Shown: piece after piece, positions 15,507-23,567 of the stretch
Position numbering within the stretch: the stretch's first letter is position 1
Layout of the letters: each line of letters starts with the position of its first letter
Source: an uncultured Acetatifactor sp.
GTDB lineage: Bacteria > Bacillota > Clostridia > Lachnospirales > Lachnospiraceae
NCBI GenBank assembly: GCA_947586055.1
Contig: CANPXL010000006.1
Location: forward strand, 52,668-116,667
Reading direction: 5' to 3'
Length of the DNA: 64,000 nucleotides
Translations under genes and position numbers: made by a program
The notes under the pieces: generated by a model
The model's database searches: none
The model's input: only the letters and a program-made list of their open reading frames with translations
Told to the model about the DNA's origin: nothing

Positions 15507-17933
15507 ATGTTTTGCGCAAAATGTGGACGGCCTGTGAAAGACAATGCGAAATTCTGCACTAACTGCGGTGCGCCGGTTCAGCAGATACCGGCGGGAGCAG
15601 AGCAAGCGCCGGAAGCGGTTAAGGCACAGGTACCGGCGGGAGCGGAGCAAGCGCCGGAAGCGGTCAAGGCACAAGTACCGGCAGGAGCGGAGCAAGCGAC
15701 GGAAGCGGTTAAGGCACAGATACCGGCGGGAGCGGAGCAAGCGCCGGAAGCGGTCAAGGCACAGGTACCGGCGGGAGCGGAGCAAGCGACGGAGGCGGCC
15801 AAGGCACAGATATCGGCGGGAACTGTCAGCAAGGCCGTGACCGGGACACTGGAGACGCCGCAGTCGTCCGGAACGGACAGGAAAAAGAAGAAGCGGACGC
15901 CGCTTTATATTGTTTTGGGCATTGTGCTGGCGGCACTGATCGGCGGAGGCTGCTTTGCCTTTTACGTCATACGCGGCAACATGCAGTATCAGGCTGCGCT
16001 GGGCAAGGCGCAGGATGCCATGGAGGAAGGACAGTTTTCCGAGGCTTTGGATTATTATGAAGAGGCGCTGAATCTGCGTCCTGACGGTGCAAAAGCAAAG
16101 GAAGGCCGGGTACAGGCCGAATATCAGGCTGCGCTGCAGGATGGCGAAAAAGCGTTGGAAAAGGGAAATTATAAAAAAGCTCAGACATATTTCAAGGATG
16201 CTCTGGAGGTAGTCCCGGACGGAGAGGAAGCAAAAGAGGGTGTGGCAAGAGCCGTTATGGGACAGGCAGAAGAGTGCATGCAGCAGGAGGATTTTTCTCA
16301 GGCTTATGAACTGCTTGAAAAGCTTGAGATTGATCAGACTTTTTCGGATTATGAGCGTTATACCGATCTGTTGTCGGCGGCCGGAATGAATCCGGAGATC
16401 ATCTCCGTGGATGCGGGCAGTTTTCCGGTGGTTTCCGTTACTTTGTCCTGTGGAAGCGAGGTGACGGCCGATCAGATTACCGTATCGGAGAGCGGACAGG
16501 AACGCGCGCTGCGGGATGTTAAACCGGCAGAAGGCGGAGTTACCCTGAGCTATGAAAGCGACGATGCGGCGTATGATTCGGAGCATCGTGAATTTACGGT
16601 GACACTGACGGCCGGGAATTTTACCTTTCAGCGTTCGTCCGCATACGACACCCCACGGTTTGAACAGGCCAATGTGAAGCTGATCTCTTCCGACGTATCG
16701 GCCTATCCTGTCATCCGGGCTTACTTCCGGGTGGAAAAGCAGAGCGACGGCACAACGGTGGAAAATCTGAATGCGGATGCTTTCCAGATTCAGGAACGTC
16801 TTCAGGGGGGAGAGTATCTTGCCAGAGAGATCCGGGCGGTGTCGCCGCTGGAGAGTCTGGGCCTGAACATCGACCTTGTGGCGGACAAAAGCAGCAGTAT
16901 TTCGTGGGACGATATGAACAGCATCAAGAGAGTTATGATCGAATTTGTCAACAATCTCCATTACAATGTGGGAGATAAGGCGGAGGTATTGGCCTTTGAC
17001 GATATTGTTCAGCAGATGTGTTATTTTACCGATGACGCCGGATTGCTTGCAAACGGTATCAACAATATGGCGACCGACGGTCTCACTGCCTTTTATGACG
17101 CCGTGTACGCCGGGATCCAGAACGCCAGCCTTCAGGGCGGCGCCAGATGCGTCATTGCTTTTACCGACGGCATGGACAACCGCAGTATCCATACGGCGTC
17201 CGAGGTCATCAACTATGCAAATACGAACCAGGTTCCCGTTTATATCATTGGCGTCGGCAGCAGCGTAGATGCCTGGACCCTGCAGGATATTGCGACACAG
17301 ACCGGGGGACGTTACTGGTTCATCAGCGATCTCTATGATCTGGAAGATATCTTCAGTGAGGTATACGCCGAGCAGAAGGAGCTTTACATGGTGGAGTATG
17401 TCAGCGATCCCAACGCGGATCCGTATGCCGTGCGGGAGCTGCAGACTTCCGTGAGAGGGGGAGGATATAAGGGCAGCGATTTTTCCAGCTTTACGCCGGC
17501 GTTTTCCGTGCAGGGTCTTACCCACGAATCTCATTATGAACTGGTTCCCGGCACCTGTACCTGGGAGGAGGCGAACCAGCGCTGCCAGCAAATGGGAGGA
17601 CATCTTGCCACGATTACTTCACAGGCGGAATTGGATGAGATCATTGCTCTGGCAGAACAGAACGACTGCAAATACGTCTGGCTGGGCGGGTATACTTCTT
17701 ATGATTACAATGGGAATGTTTTCGGACATTGGGTGACCGGAGAAGATTTTTCCTTCCAGTATTGGGGGGACGGCCAGCCCTCCCGTCAGGACCTTGACGG
17801 AACGCCGGAATGGTATATCATGCTCTGGTATGTGCATGGCGAGTGGAGATGGAACGACCAGCGAAACGATCCTGCCGCCGTCTCCAAGGCGTTGAATCAG
17901 AATATGTGCTTTATCTGTGAATATGAGGATTGA
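15507..17933 (+). CDS. Zinc-ribbon membrane protein with TPR, vWA and C-type-lectin domains
   Basis: 808 residues in this order: zinc ribbon (Cys3, 6, 17, 20); five 15-residue Ala/Glu/Pro-rich repeats (27-101); one membrane helix (about 132-155); TPR-like helices (160-270); a beta-rich part; a von Willebrand A domain (about 450-640) with metal-site motifs DKSSS, DGLTAFYDA and FTDGMDN; and a C-terminal C-type-lectin-like domain (about 670-808, CTWEEANQRCQQMGGHLATI and WLGGYTS). The zinc ribbon should be inside and the vWA and lectin parts outside, suggesting binding of a protein or sugar ligand at the surface. The gene overlaps nothing; the hexosaminidase gene starts 4 nt after its stop. Confidence 0.85.
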   Translation: MFCAKCGRPVKDNAKFCTNCGAPVQQIPAGAEQAPEAVKAQVPAGAEQAPEAVKAQVPAGAEQATEAVKAQIPAGAEQAPEAVKAQVPAGAEQATEAAKAQISAGTVSKAVTGTLETPQSSGTDRKKKKRTPLYIVLGIVLAALIGGGCFAFYVIRGNMQYQAALGKAQDAMEEGQFSEALDYYEEALNLRPDGAKAKEGRVQAEYQAALQDGEKALEKGNYKKAQTYFKDALEVVPDGEEAKEGVARAVMGQAEECMQQEDFSQAYELLEKLEIDQTFSDYERYTDLLSAAGMNPEIISVDAGSFPVVSVTLSCGSEVTADQITVSESGQERALRDVKPAEGGVTLSYESDDAAYDSEHREFTVTLTAGNFTFQRSSAYDTPRFEQANVKLISSDVSAYPVIRAYFRVEKQSDGTTVENLNADAFQIQERLQGGEYLAREIRAVSPLESLGLNIDLVADKSSSISWDDMNSIKRVMIEFVNNLHYNVGDKAEVLAFDDIVQQMCYFTDDAGLLANGINNMATDGLTAFYDAVYAGIQNASLQGGARCVIAFTDGMDNRSIHTASEVINYANTNQVPVYIIGVGSSVDAWTLQDIATQTGGRYWFISDLYDLEDIFSEVYAEQKELYMVEYVSDPNADPYAVRELQTSVRGGGYKGSDFSSFTPAFSVQGLTHESHYELVPGTCTWEEANQRCQQMGGHLATITSQAELDEIIALAEQNDCKYVWLGGYTSYDYNGNVFGHWVTGEDFSFQYWGDGQPSRQDLDGTPEWYIMLWYVHGEWRWNDQRNDPAAVSKALNQNMCFICEYED
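15585..15821 (+). repeat. 45-bp tandem repeats in the vWA/lectin gene
   Basis: Five full 45-bp units (15585-15809) plus a partial sixth encode (I/V)PAGAEQA(P/T)EAVKAQ. Nearly identical units make this a likely variable-number tandem repeat that sets the length of the cytoplasmic linker. Confidence 0.93.
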
Positions 17934-17937
17934 GAAC

Positions 17938-19377
17938 ATGAAGAAACGAATCCATTCACAGCGCCGTTTGCGGCTGGCTGTTCTGATCCTGATTCCGGTG
18001 ATCGTTTTGGGGGCGCTGGCAGTCTGGACTGTTCGTCGGGCAACTGACGCACAGGCGGGATCCGACGGAGAAGGGGCAGGTTTTTCGCCTGTGCCCGCTG
18101 TGTCGGCGGCTGTGCCGGAGACTTTGGACGGCGACGCGGGGAAGGATATGACCGACACCGGATCGGAAGATGCGCCGGACGACGCGGGAAATACGACCGA
18201 CGCCGGGCCGGAAGGTGCGCCGGACGACGCAGGGAAGGATACGACCGACGCCGGATCGGAAGGCGTGCCGGATGTCACGCCGCAGCCTGCGGCCGATGCC
18301 GTCTCGAAACCCGGTGCAGAAGCAGGCTCTGAGAATGGGGAGGAATATTCATCCGCAGTGAGGGAGCTTCTGACCGGCATGACCCTGCGGGAGAAGGTGT
18401 GCCAGATGATGCTGGTCACGCCGTCTGCCCTTACGGGGGTGTCCAAGGTGACTTCTGCGGGGGAGACTACCCGGGCCGCGCTGGAAAAATATCCGGTGGG
18501 AGGTCTGGATTACAATAAGAGCAACATGGTCAGCAAGCAGCAGGTGGCGCAGATGCTTGCCGATGTACAGAGCTATTCCCGGATTCCCCTGATCCTTACC
18601 TGTGACGAAGAGGGCGGCCGGGTTGCGCGGCTGATGAATACGATCGGCACCACATGGGTGGACGCCATGCTGGATTATAAGGATGACGGACCTGAAGTCG
18701 CCCGGTCCAACGCGCTGACCATTGCGCAGGATATGTCCGCGCTTGGCTTTAACATGGATCTGGCCCCTGTGGCTGACGTATGGTCCAATCCGGAGAATAC
18801 CGTGATTGGAGATCGTGCGTACAGCGACGACTTTGATCAGGCGGTGTCTTTGCTGCCCTCCGCGGTGGCAGGATTTCAGGAGGGCGGCGTCGCCTGCGTG
18901 ATAAAGCATTTTCCCGGGCACGGCGATTCCTCCGCAGACAGCCATTACGGTTCCGTATATATCTACAAAACGCTGGATCAGCTGCGCGCGCAGGAACTGC
19001 GCCCTTTTCAGGCGGCGATTGACGCGGGGGCGGACGCCGTGATGATGGGTCATCTCATTGTGCAGGATGTGAGCGAAGAACCCGCTGTATTCAGTTATGA
19101 GATGGTGACGGAACTGCTTCGTGAGGAAATGGGCTTTCAGGGGGTAGTGATGACGGACGCCCTGAACATGAAAGCCATATCCGATCATTACACCAACGCG
19201 CAGGTCGCGGTGATGGCGGTACAGGCCGGCGTGGACATGCTGCTGTGTCCCATGGATCTTGACGGGGCCATTGAAGCGCTGGTCTCGGCCGTGGAATCCG
19301 GAGAAATCGAGGAATCACGCATTGATGAAAGCGTTCTGCGTATTCTTCGACTGAAAGAGAACAGGGGGATTCTGTAA
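17938..19377 (+). CDS. Membrane-anchored GH3 beta-N-acetylhexosaminidase (NagZ-like)
   Basis: 479 residues: a membrane helix (about 12-34), a Gly/Asp/Thr-rich linker with three imperfect 15-18-residue repeats, then a GH3 domain. Diagnostic motifs are CDEEGGRVARL, KHFPGHGDSSADSH (near 321, with the His/Asp acid-base pair of the NagZ group) and the nucleophile Asp in GVVMTDALNM (near 404). Expected to remove N-acetylglucosamine from cell-wall fragments outside the membrane. ATG 17938 follows GAGGATTGAGA; an in-frame ATG at 17917 overlaps the previous gene. Being paired with the vWA/lectin gene suggests a cell-wall-linked signal. Confidence 0.88.
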   Translation: MKKRIHSQRRLRLAVLILIPVIVLGALAVWTVRRATDAQAGSDGEGAGFSPVPAVSAAVPETLDGDAGKDMTDTGSEDAPDDAGNTTDAGPEGAPDDAGKDTTDAGSEGVPDVTPQPAADAVSKPGAEAGSENGEEYSSAVRELLTGMTLREKVCQMMLVTPSALTGVSKVTSAGETTRAALEKYPVGGLDYNKSNMVSKQQVAQMLADVQSYSRIPLILTCDEEGGRVARLMNTIGTTWVDAMLDYKDDGPEVARSNALTIAQDMSALGFNMDLAPVADVWSNPENTVIGDRAYSDDFDQAVSLLPSAVAGFQEGGVACVIKHFPGHGDSSADSHYGSVYIYKTLDQLRAQELRPFQAAIDAGADAVMMGHLIVQDVSEEPAVFSYEMVTELLREEMGFQGVVMTDALNMKAISDHYTNAQVAVMAVQAGVDMLLCPMDLDGAIEALVSAVESGEIEESRIDESVLRILRLKENRGIL

Positions 19378-19440
19378 AACATCGGTTACGAACGGCGCGG
19401 ACTGAACTGTTACAATCTGCGGAATTCTTGAAATTATTTA

Positions 19441-19469
19441 TTGACATATGCGGCCGCATATAGTAAAAT
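19441..19469 (+). promoter_or_regulatory. Promoter of rplM-rpsI with palindromic spacer
   Basis: TTGACA (19441-19446), 17-nt spacer, TAAAAT (19464-19469). The spacer contains a perfect 16-bp palindrome ATATGCGGCCGCATAT (19446-19461), a possible operator between the -35 and -10 boxes. Confidence 0.8.
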
Positions 19470-19475
19470 ACATGA

Positions 19476-19632
19476 ATGTGGCAGTGTTTCCAAGCGCGGA
19501 GCCAAAGCCCCGGCAACGCGTTTGAACAATAGAAAACAAGCTGTTTCGCAAAGCTTTGGAAGGCAGCCGGACATCTGCGGACCGGAGGGAAGCGGGACAC
19601 AACAAAGTGACAAGCAATACGGAGGGAACATA
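19476..19632 (+). promoter_or_regulatory. Long rplM 5' leader, possible L13 autoregulatory RNA
   Basis: About 155 nt of leader with several short complementary stretches precedes rplM. Firmicute rplM operons often carry an L13-binding leader; I could not fold this one by eye and do not claim the known motif. Confidence 0.35.
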
Positions 19633-20061
19633 ATGAAAACATTTATGGCTAGTCCAGCTACAATCGATAGAAAATGGTATGTAGTAGACGCTGACGGCAA
19701 GACTCTTGGCCGTCTTGCTTCCGAGGTCGCAAAGGTTCTCAGAGGCAAGAACAAACCTATCTTTACCCCTCATATCGACACAGGCGATTATGTGATCGTC
19801 GTGAACGCGGAGAAGGTTCAGGTGACTGGAAAAAAACTGGATCAGAAGGTTTATCATCATCATTCCGACTATGTGGGCGGCATGAAGGAAGCGACGCTGA
19901 GAGAGAAGATGGCAAAGAAGCCCGAGCAGGTGATCGAACTTGCTGTGAAGGGAATGCTTCCCAAGGGACCTTTAGGAAGGCAGATGTTCACGAAGCTTTT
20001 TGTATATGCGGGACCTGACCACAAGCATGCGGCTCAGAAACCGGAAACGCTGACATTCTAA
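19633..20061 (+). CDS. rplM: 50S ribosomal protein L13
   Basis: Early-assembling protein of the large ribosomal subunit. 142 residues, the usual length, with the family motifs [35 protein letters not shown] and [14 protein letters not shown] 19633 follows GGAGGGAACATA; the frame is open further upstream only through the leader. Forms an operon with rpsI. Confidence 0.98.
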   Translation: MKTFMASPATIDRKWYVVDADGKTLGRLASEVAKVLRGKNKPIFTPHIDTGDYVIVVNAEKVQVTGKKLDQKVYHHHSDYVGGMKEATLREKMAKKPEQVIELAVKGMLPKGPLGRQMFTKLFVYAGPDHKHAAQKPETLTF

Positions 20062-20082
20062 AGGATAGGAGGAAAACAGATC

Positions 20083-20478
20083 ATGGCAAAAACGGAGAGG
20101 TACTACGGTACGGGAAGAAGAAAGAAATCCATCGCCAGAGTATATCTGGTACCCGGAAAAGGCGATGTTACCATTAATAAGAGAAGCATGGACGATTATT
20201 TTGGGCTGGAGACGCTGAAAGTTACCGTCCGTCAGCCTTTGGTGGCCACGGATACCGCAGGCAAGTATGACGTGCTGGTAAACGTACACGGAGGCGGATA
20301 TACCGGACAGGCAGGCGCTATCCGGCACGGTATTGCAAGGGCTCTGCTTCGTGTGGACGCAGATTACAGACCTGTTCTGAAGAAGGCGGGATATCTGACC
20401 AGAGACCCTCGTATGAAGGAGAGAAAGAAGTACGGCCTGAAGGCAGCCCGTCGTGCGCCGCAGTTTTCCAAGCGCTGA
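20083..20478 (+). CDS. rpsI: 30S ribosomal protein S9
   Basis: Small-subunit protein whose C-terminal tail reaches the P-site tRNA. 131 residues with [35 protein letters not shown], and the invariant basic end RRAPQFSKR. Starts 21 nt after rplM behind AAAGGATAGGAGG. Confidence 0.98.
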   Translation: MAKTERYYGTGRRKKSIARVYLVPGKGDVTINKRSMDDYFGLETLKVTVRQPLVATDTAGKYDVLVNVHGGGYTGQAGAIRHGIARALLRVDADYRPVLKKAGYLTRDPRMKERKKYGLKAARRAPQFSKR

Positions 20479-20511
20479 TCTGGCTGCGCGGAAATCTATA
20501 CGTCAAGATGT

Positions 20512-20548
20512 AAAAATCCCGGAAGCAGGACAGTTCCGGGATTTTATT
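20512..20548 (+). terminator. Terminator after rpsI
   Basis: A perfect 12-bp stem (AAAATCCCGGAA at 20513-20524 with 20534-20545) and a 9-nt loop, ending in TTTTATT. Confidence 0.88.
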
Positions 20549-20628
20549 ATGGTCCGGGCGCGGCTTTTTCGGAAGAACCGGGGAATCGTTTCATTATTTT
20601 CGGACCGCTTGAGAGGGGTGAAAAAGAG

Positions 20629-20664
20629 ATGCTGATCATTGCAGCAGCTCCATGCAGAGTCTGA
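20629..20664 (+). CDS. Putative 11-residue leader peptide of the efflux gene
   Basis: ATG 20629 behind GAGAGGGG encodes MLIIAAAPCRV and stops inside the first arm of a hairpin system. Its place and length fit a ribosome-monitoring leader peptide of the kind found before antibiotic-efflux and Erm genes. Evidence is positional only. Confidence 0.45.
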   Translation: MLIIAAAPCRV

Positions 20665-20715
20665 GGAATCTGCGTGGAGGAAATAATTTTGACGGTTTCC
20701 TCAGACTTTGCTTCT
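20648..20715 (+). promoter_or_regulatory. Attenuator-like alternative hairpins before the MFS gene
   Basis: Three mutually exclusive stems are visible. CTCCATGCAGA (20648-20658) pairs with TCTGCGTGGAG (20669-20679), one G-U pair, and its loop is exactly GTCTGAGGAA (20659-20668). That loop sequence pairs perfectly with TTCCTCAGAC (20697-20706), which is followed by TTTGCTTCT. The same right arm can instead pair with GAGGAAA (20677-20683). This matches an antiterminator/terminator arrangement controlled by translation of the 11-residue peptide. Confidence 0.6.
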
Positions 20716-20750
20716 GATCTGAAAATAAACAGAACAAAAGGAGCAAAGTG

Positions 20751-22037
20751 ATGAAATTTATAAAAAAGAAGGAATTACGGGAGTTAAGGGATTTCCTGAT
20801 CCTTTGGAGCACACAGAGCGTATCCCAGCTTGGCAGCAGCATCACGGGCTTTGCACTGACGCTGTGGCTGTACGAGACCACAGGATCTTCTCTTGACACG
20901 GCGGCGCTTGCGATCTGCTCTTATGTGCCTTATGTGCTGATGAGCGTTTTTGCAGGAGCGTGGACAGACCGATTTGAAAAAAAGAAGACAATGCTTGGCT
21001 GTGACACGTTTGCGGCAATCTGCACAATGATTCTGTGGATATTGTTTCGGACAAACAGCCTGATGGTATGGCATTTGTATGTTTTGAATGCAGTTACGGG
21101 GTTAATGAATACCGTTCAGCAGCCTGCCGGCGAAGTGGCCATGACGCTGATAACACCGGAAAAGTATTATCAGAAAACAAGCGGGTTCCGCTCTCTGTCA
21201 AGAAGCCTGATCTCTGTGGCGAATCCTTTGATTGCGACTTCCCTGTATGCTTTCTGCGGGCTCGATGGCGTGATCGCGGTTGACCTTGGCAGCTTTATTG
21301 TTGCGTTCACCGCATTGCTGTTTTTCGTCAGGATTCCGCAAAACAAAAGCGACCAAAAAGAAAGCACGGCGGATCTTGCGAGAGAGGGATTCCGATTCCT
21401 GAGAGAGAATCGGCTTATTCTGGCGCTGATCCTTTTTATGTCCGGCGTTAATTTTGTGGCGTCCGCCTTCGATGCGGTACTGCCCGGTTATGTTCTGCCG
21501 AATCCGAAGGGCGGCACCGCTGTTTTGGGAATTGTCACGTCCTGTTCCGGCATCGCCATGATCGCCGGAAGTCTGGCGGTTTCCGTTTTGCCGAAACCGA
21601 AAAACAGGATCAAGGTTATTTATCTGACAATGCTGTTTTCTCTGGGAAGCGAGAATTTTCTGCTGGCGTTTTTCAGGGAGCCGATAGTGTGGTGTCTGGG
21701 ACAGATCATAGGATGGATTCTTGTGCCGATTATGGACGCCAACTTGGATGTGATCCTCAGGACATCTGTTCCTGTAAAACTGCAGGGCCGCATTTATGCC
21801 TGCCGCAATACGCTTCAGTTTTTTACCATTCCGATCGGATTGTTTACAGGCGGGTTTATGGTAGACCACATTTGCGAACCGTTGATGAGAAGATATGGCG
21901 GCCTGCCAGTCCTGAAAGCGCTTTTTGGCACAGGAAAGGGTTCCGGGGCAGCGCTGATGATGCTGGTGCTTGGTGTGAGCGGAAGCCTGCTCTGTATCGT
22001 TACAGGCAAACAGCTGAATCGGTATCGGTATCCCTGA
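20751..22037 (+). CDS. MFS efflux transporter (macrolide-efflux-like)
   Basis: 428-residue major facilitator protein with about 12 membrane helices. The N-terminal pattern FLILWSTQSVSQLGSSITGFALTLWLY-type start, then VFAGAWTDRFEKKK after helix 2, resembles the MFS_3 group that includes Mef-type macrolide exporters and enterobactin exporters. ATG 20751 follows AAAAGGAG; a GTG directly upstream is less likely. The attenuator-like leader supports an induced antibiotic exporter, but the substrate is unknown. Confidence 0.82.
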   Translation: MKFIKKKELRELRDFLILWSTQSVSQLGSSITGFALTLWLYETTGSSLDTAALAICSYVPYVLMSVFAGAWTDRFEKKKTMLGCDTFAAICTMILWILFRTNSLMVWHLYVLNAVTGLMNTVQQPAGEVAMTLITPEKYYQKTSGFRSLSRSLISVANPLIATSLYAFCGLDGVIAVDLGSFIVAFTALLFFVRIPQNKSDQKESTADLAREGFRFLRENRLILALILFMSGVNFVASAFDAVLPGYVLPNPKGGTAVLGIVTSCSGIAMIAGSLAVSVLPKPKNRIKVIYLTMLFSLGSENFLLAFFREPIVWCLGQIIGWILVPIMDANLDVILRTSVPVKLQGRIYACRNTLQFFTIPIGLFTGGFMVDHICEPLMRRYGGLPVLKALFGTGKGSGAALMMLVLGVSGSLLCIVTGKQLNRYRYP

Positions 22038-22079
22038 GGGATTTACAGGGGGCTGTTGCGAAATAGATGGATCATCTAT

Positions 22080-22099
22080 GGAGCAGTGGCTCCCTTTTT
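22080..22099 (+). terminator. Weak terminator after the MFS gene
   Basis: A 5-bp stem GGAGC/GCTCC with a 4-nt loop followed by CTTTTT. Short, so low confidence. Confidence 0.4.
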
Positions 22100-22157
22100 A
22101 TATTGCAGGGCAATCTTTTCATAAGCCACCTGCTATGCAAAAGAATTTCCTTCGCGG

Positions 22158-22186
22158 TTGTGAAGCGCAGCGGAGTCTGGTATAAT
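22158..22186 (+). promoter_or_regulatory. Promoter of the acyltransferase gene
   Basis: TTGTGA (22158-22163), 17-nt spacer, TATAAT (22181-22186), 71 nt upstream of the start codon. Confidence 0.65.
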
Positions 22187-22257
22187 GGTTTTGCTGTGGG
22201 AATTATGTCATTGGAATTATGGCGTTGGAAGTTTTACTGTAGAATGGGAGGTCCCAA

Positions 22258-23475
22258 ATGACTGACAAAAACAAGACCTGTATTGTCCCTGAAAAAAATT
22301 CCGCGGGACGACAGGCCAATCTGGATCTTTTGCGATGCGTGGCTATGATGATGGTCGTCGTCCTGCATTATCTGGGAAAAGGAAATCTTCTGACGAGTCT
22401 CCAGACACCGGATCTGTATCCGGCGGAATATCTGGCGTGGCTTCTGGAAAGCTTCTGTATGGTGGCCGTCAATGTATATATGTTCATCAGCGGGTATTTT
22501 CTCTGCACCTCTTCCTTTCGGGTCAGCCGTCTCATTCAGCTTGTGCTCCAGGTCTGGATGTATTCCGTTGTGTTCGGACTGATCGGATCAATAACTGGCG
22601 TTATTAAAGAGACGCCTGTGGACACACATTACTATCTGACGCTGCTATTTCCCGTTTCCATGAATCATTACTGGTTTCTGACGGCATACATTTTTCTCTA
22701 TCTGCTTCTGCCCTTTCTCGGAACCGCGGTGCGGCGGATGACAAAACGGCAGCTTGGAACCGCGGTGCTGTTTCTGCTGGCGGCCTTCAGCGTTTTAAAG
22801 AGCGTGCTGCCGGCAAGACTGGAAACGGACATGCAGGGCTATGACTGCCTGTGGTATATCTGTGTATTTGCGGCGGCTGCCTATCTGCGCCGCTTCGGGG
22901 TTCCTTTTCTGGAAAAGAGGGGACGCGGGATTGCGCTTTATGTGGTCTGCTGTCTGATGGTCTTCGGCGGGACCATGCTTCTCAGGCAGGTGTTTCTGCG
23001 GACCGGAAGTCTGGAGCGTATGTTGAAAATGTGTCTGGAATACAATCATATATTGGCGTTTTTGGCGGCGGCAGGGCTGTTCGCGGCTTTCCGAAGGTTG
23101 AAGATATCCGGTTGGTTTGCGGCTTTTGTCTGCCGGATCGCGCCGTATACGCTGGGGGTGTATCTGCTGCATGAAAATCTGGGCCTGCGGTACAGCTGGC
23201 AGAAATGGCTCGGATGCGACGCGCTTCACGTGGCCGTTCTGCCCGATGATAACACGTGTTATCGGCTGCAGTCGGCGCCGGGGCTGGTACTTTATACGGC
23301 GGCCGCCGTGGTGTGCGTGTTTGCGGCGGGGATTCTGACGGAAATGCTGCGGGCCGCGTTGGTCAGGGCGGCGGATCGGATACTGGGACTGCTCGGCCCT
23401 TACCGGAAACTGAAATGTTTTGTGAAAAGGCTGGATGAAACTTTCCGGGAGGAAACCCAGGAACCATCCCTTTGA
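22258..23475 (+). CDS. Acyltransferase 3 family membrane protein
   Basis: 405-residue integral membrane acyltransferase of the OafA/acyl_transf_3 type, which adds acetyl or other acyl groups to surface sugars. It starts its domain with RQANLDLLRCVAMMMVVVLHYLG, holding the Arg and the His needed for acyl transfer, and has about ten membrane helices. Preceded by ATGGGAGG. The following gene, a multi-helix glycosyltransferase-like protein, may work on the same surface polymer. The acceptor is unknown. Confidence 0.88.
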   Translation: MTDKNKTCIVPEKNSAGRQANLDLLRCVAMMMVVVLHYLGKGNLLTSLQTPDLYPAEYLAWLLESFCMVAVNVYMFISGYFLCTSSFRVSRLIQLVLQVWMYSVVFGLIGSITGVIKETPVDTHYYLTLLFPVSMNHYWFLTAYIFLYLLLPFLGTAVRRMTKRQLGTAVLFLLAAFSVLKSVLPARLETDMQGYDCLWYICVFAAAAYLRRFGVPFLEKRGRGIALYVVCCLMVFGGTMLLRQVFLRTGSLERMLKMCLEYNHILAFLAAAGLFAAFRRLKISGWFAAFVCRIAPYTLGVYLLHENLGLRYSWQKWLGCDALHVAVLPDDNTCYRLQSAPGLVLYTAAAVVCVFAAGILTEMLRAALVRAADRILGLLGPYRKLKCFVKRLDETFREETQEPSL

Positions 23476-23567
23476 ACAGCGGCATAAAAGACGGAGAGAG
23501 CGGACGGAAAAGAGGGAAGTTTTAAATAAAATAACAAACGATTTTGTATTGGAGAGGCAGGAGATCC

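Noticed and set aside
15585..15821. CRISPR-like array
   Set aside because: The units are contiguous 45-bp coding repeats with no spacers.
15123..17603. 826-codon open frame on the minus strand
   Set aside because: It lies opposite the vWA/lectin gene and is open only because of GC-rich codon bias and the 45-bp repeats; no recognisable protein and no ribosome site.
17500..17933. Diversity-generating retroelement target, because of the C-type-lectin domain
   Set aside because: No reverse transcriptase, template repeat or accessory gene is seen nearby.
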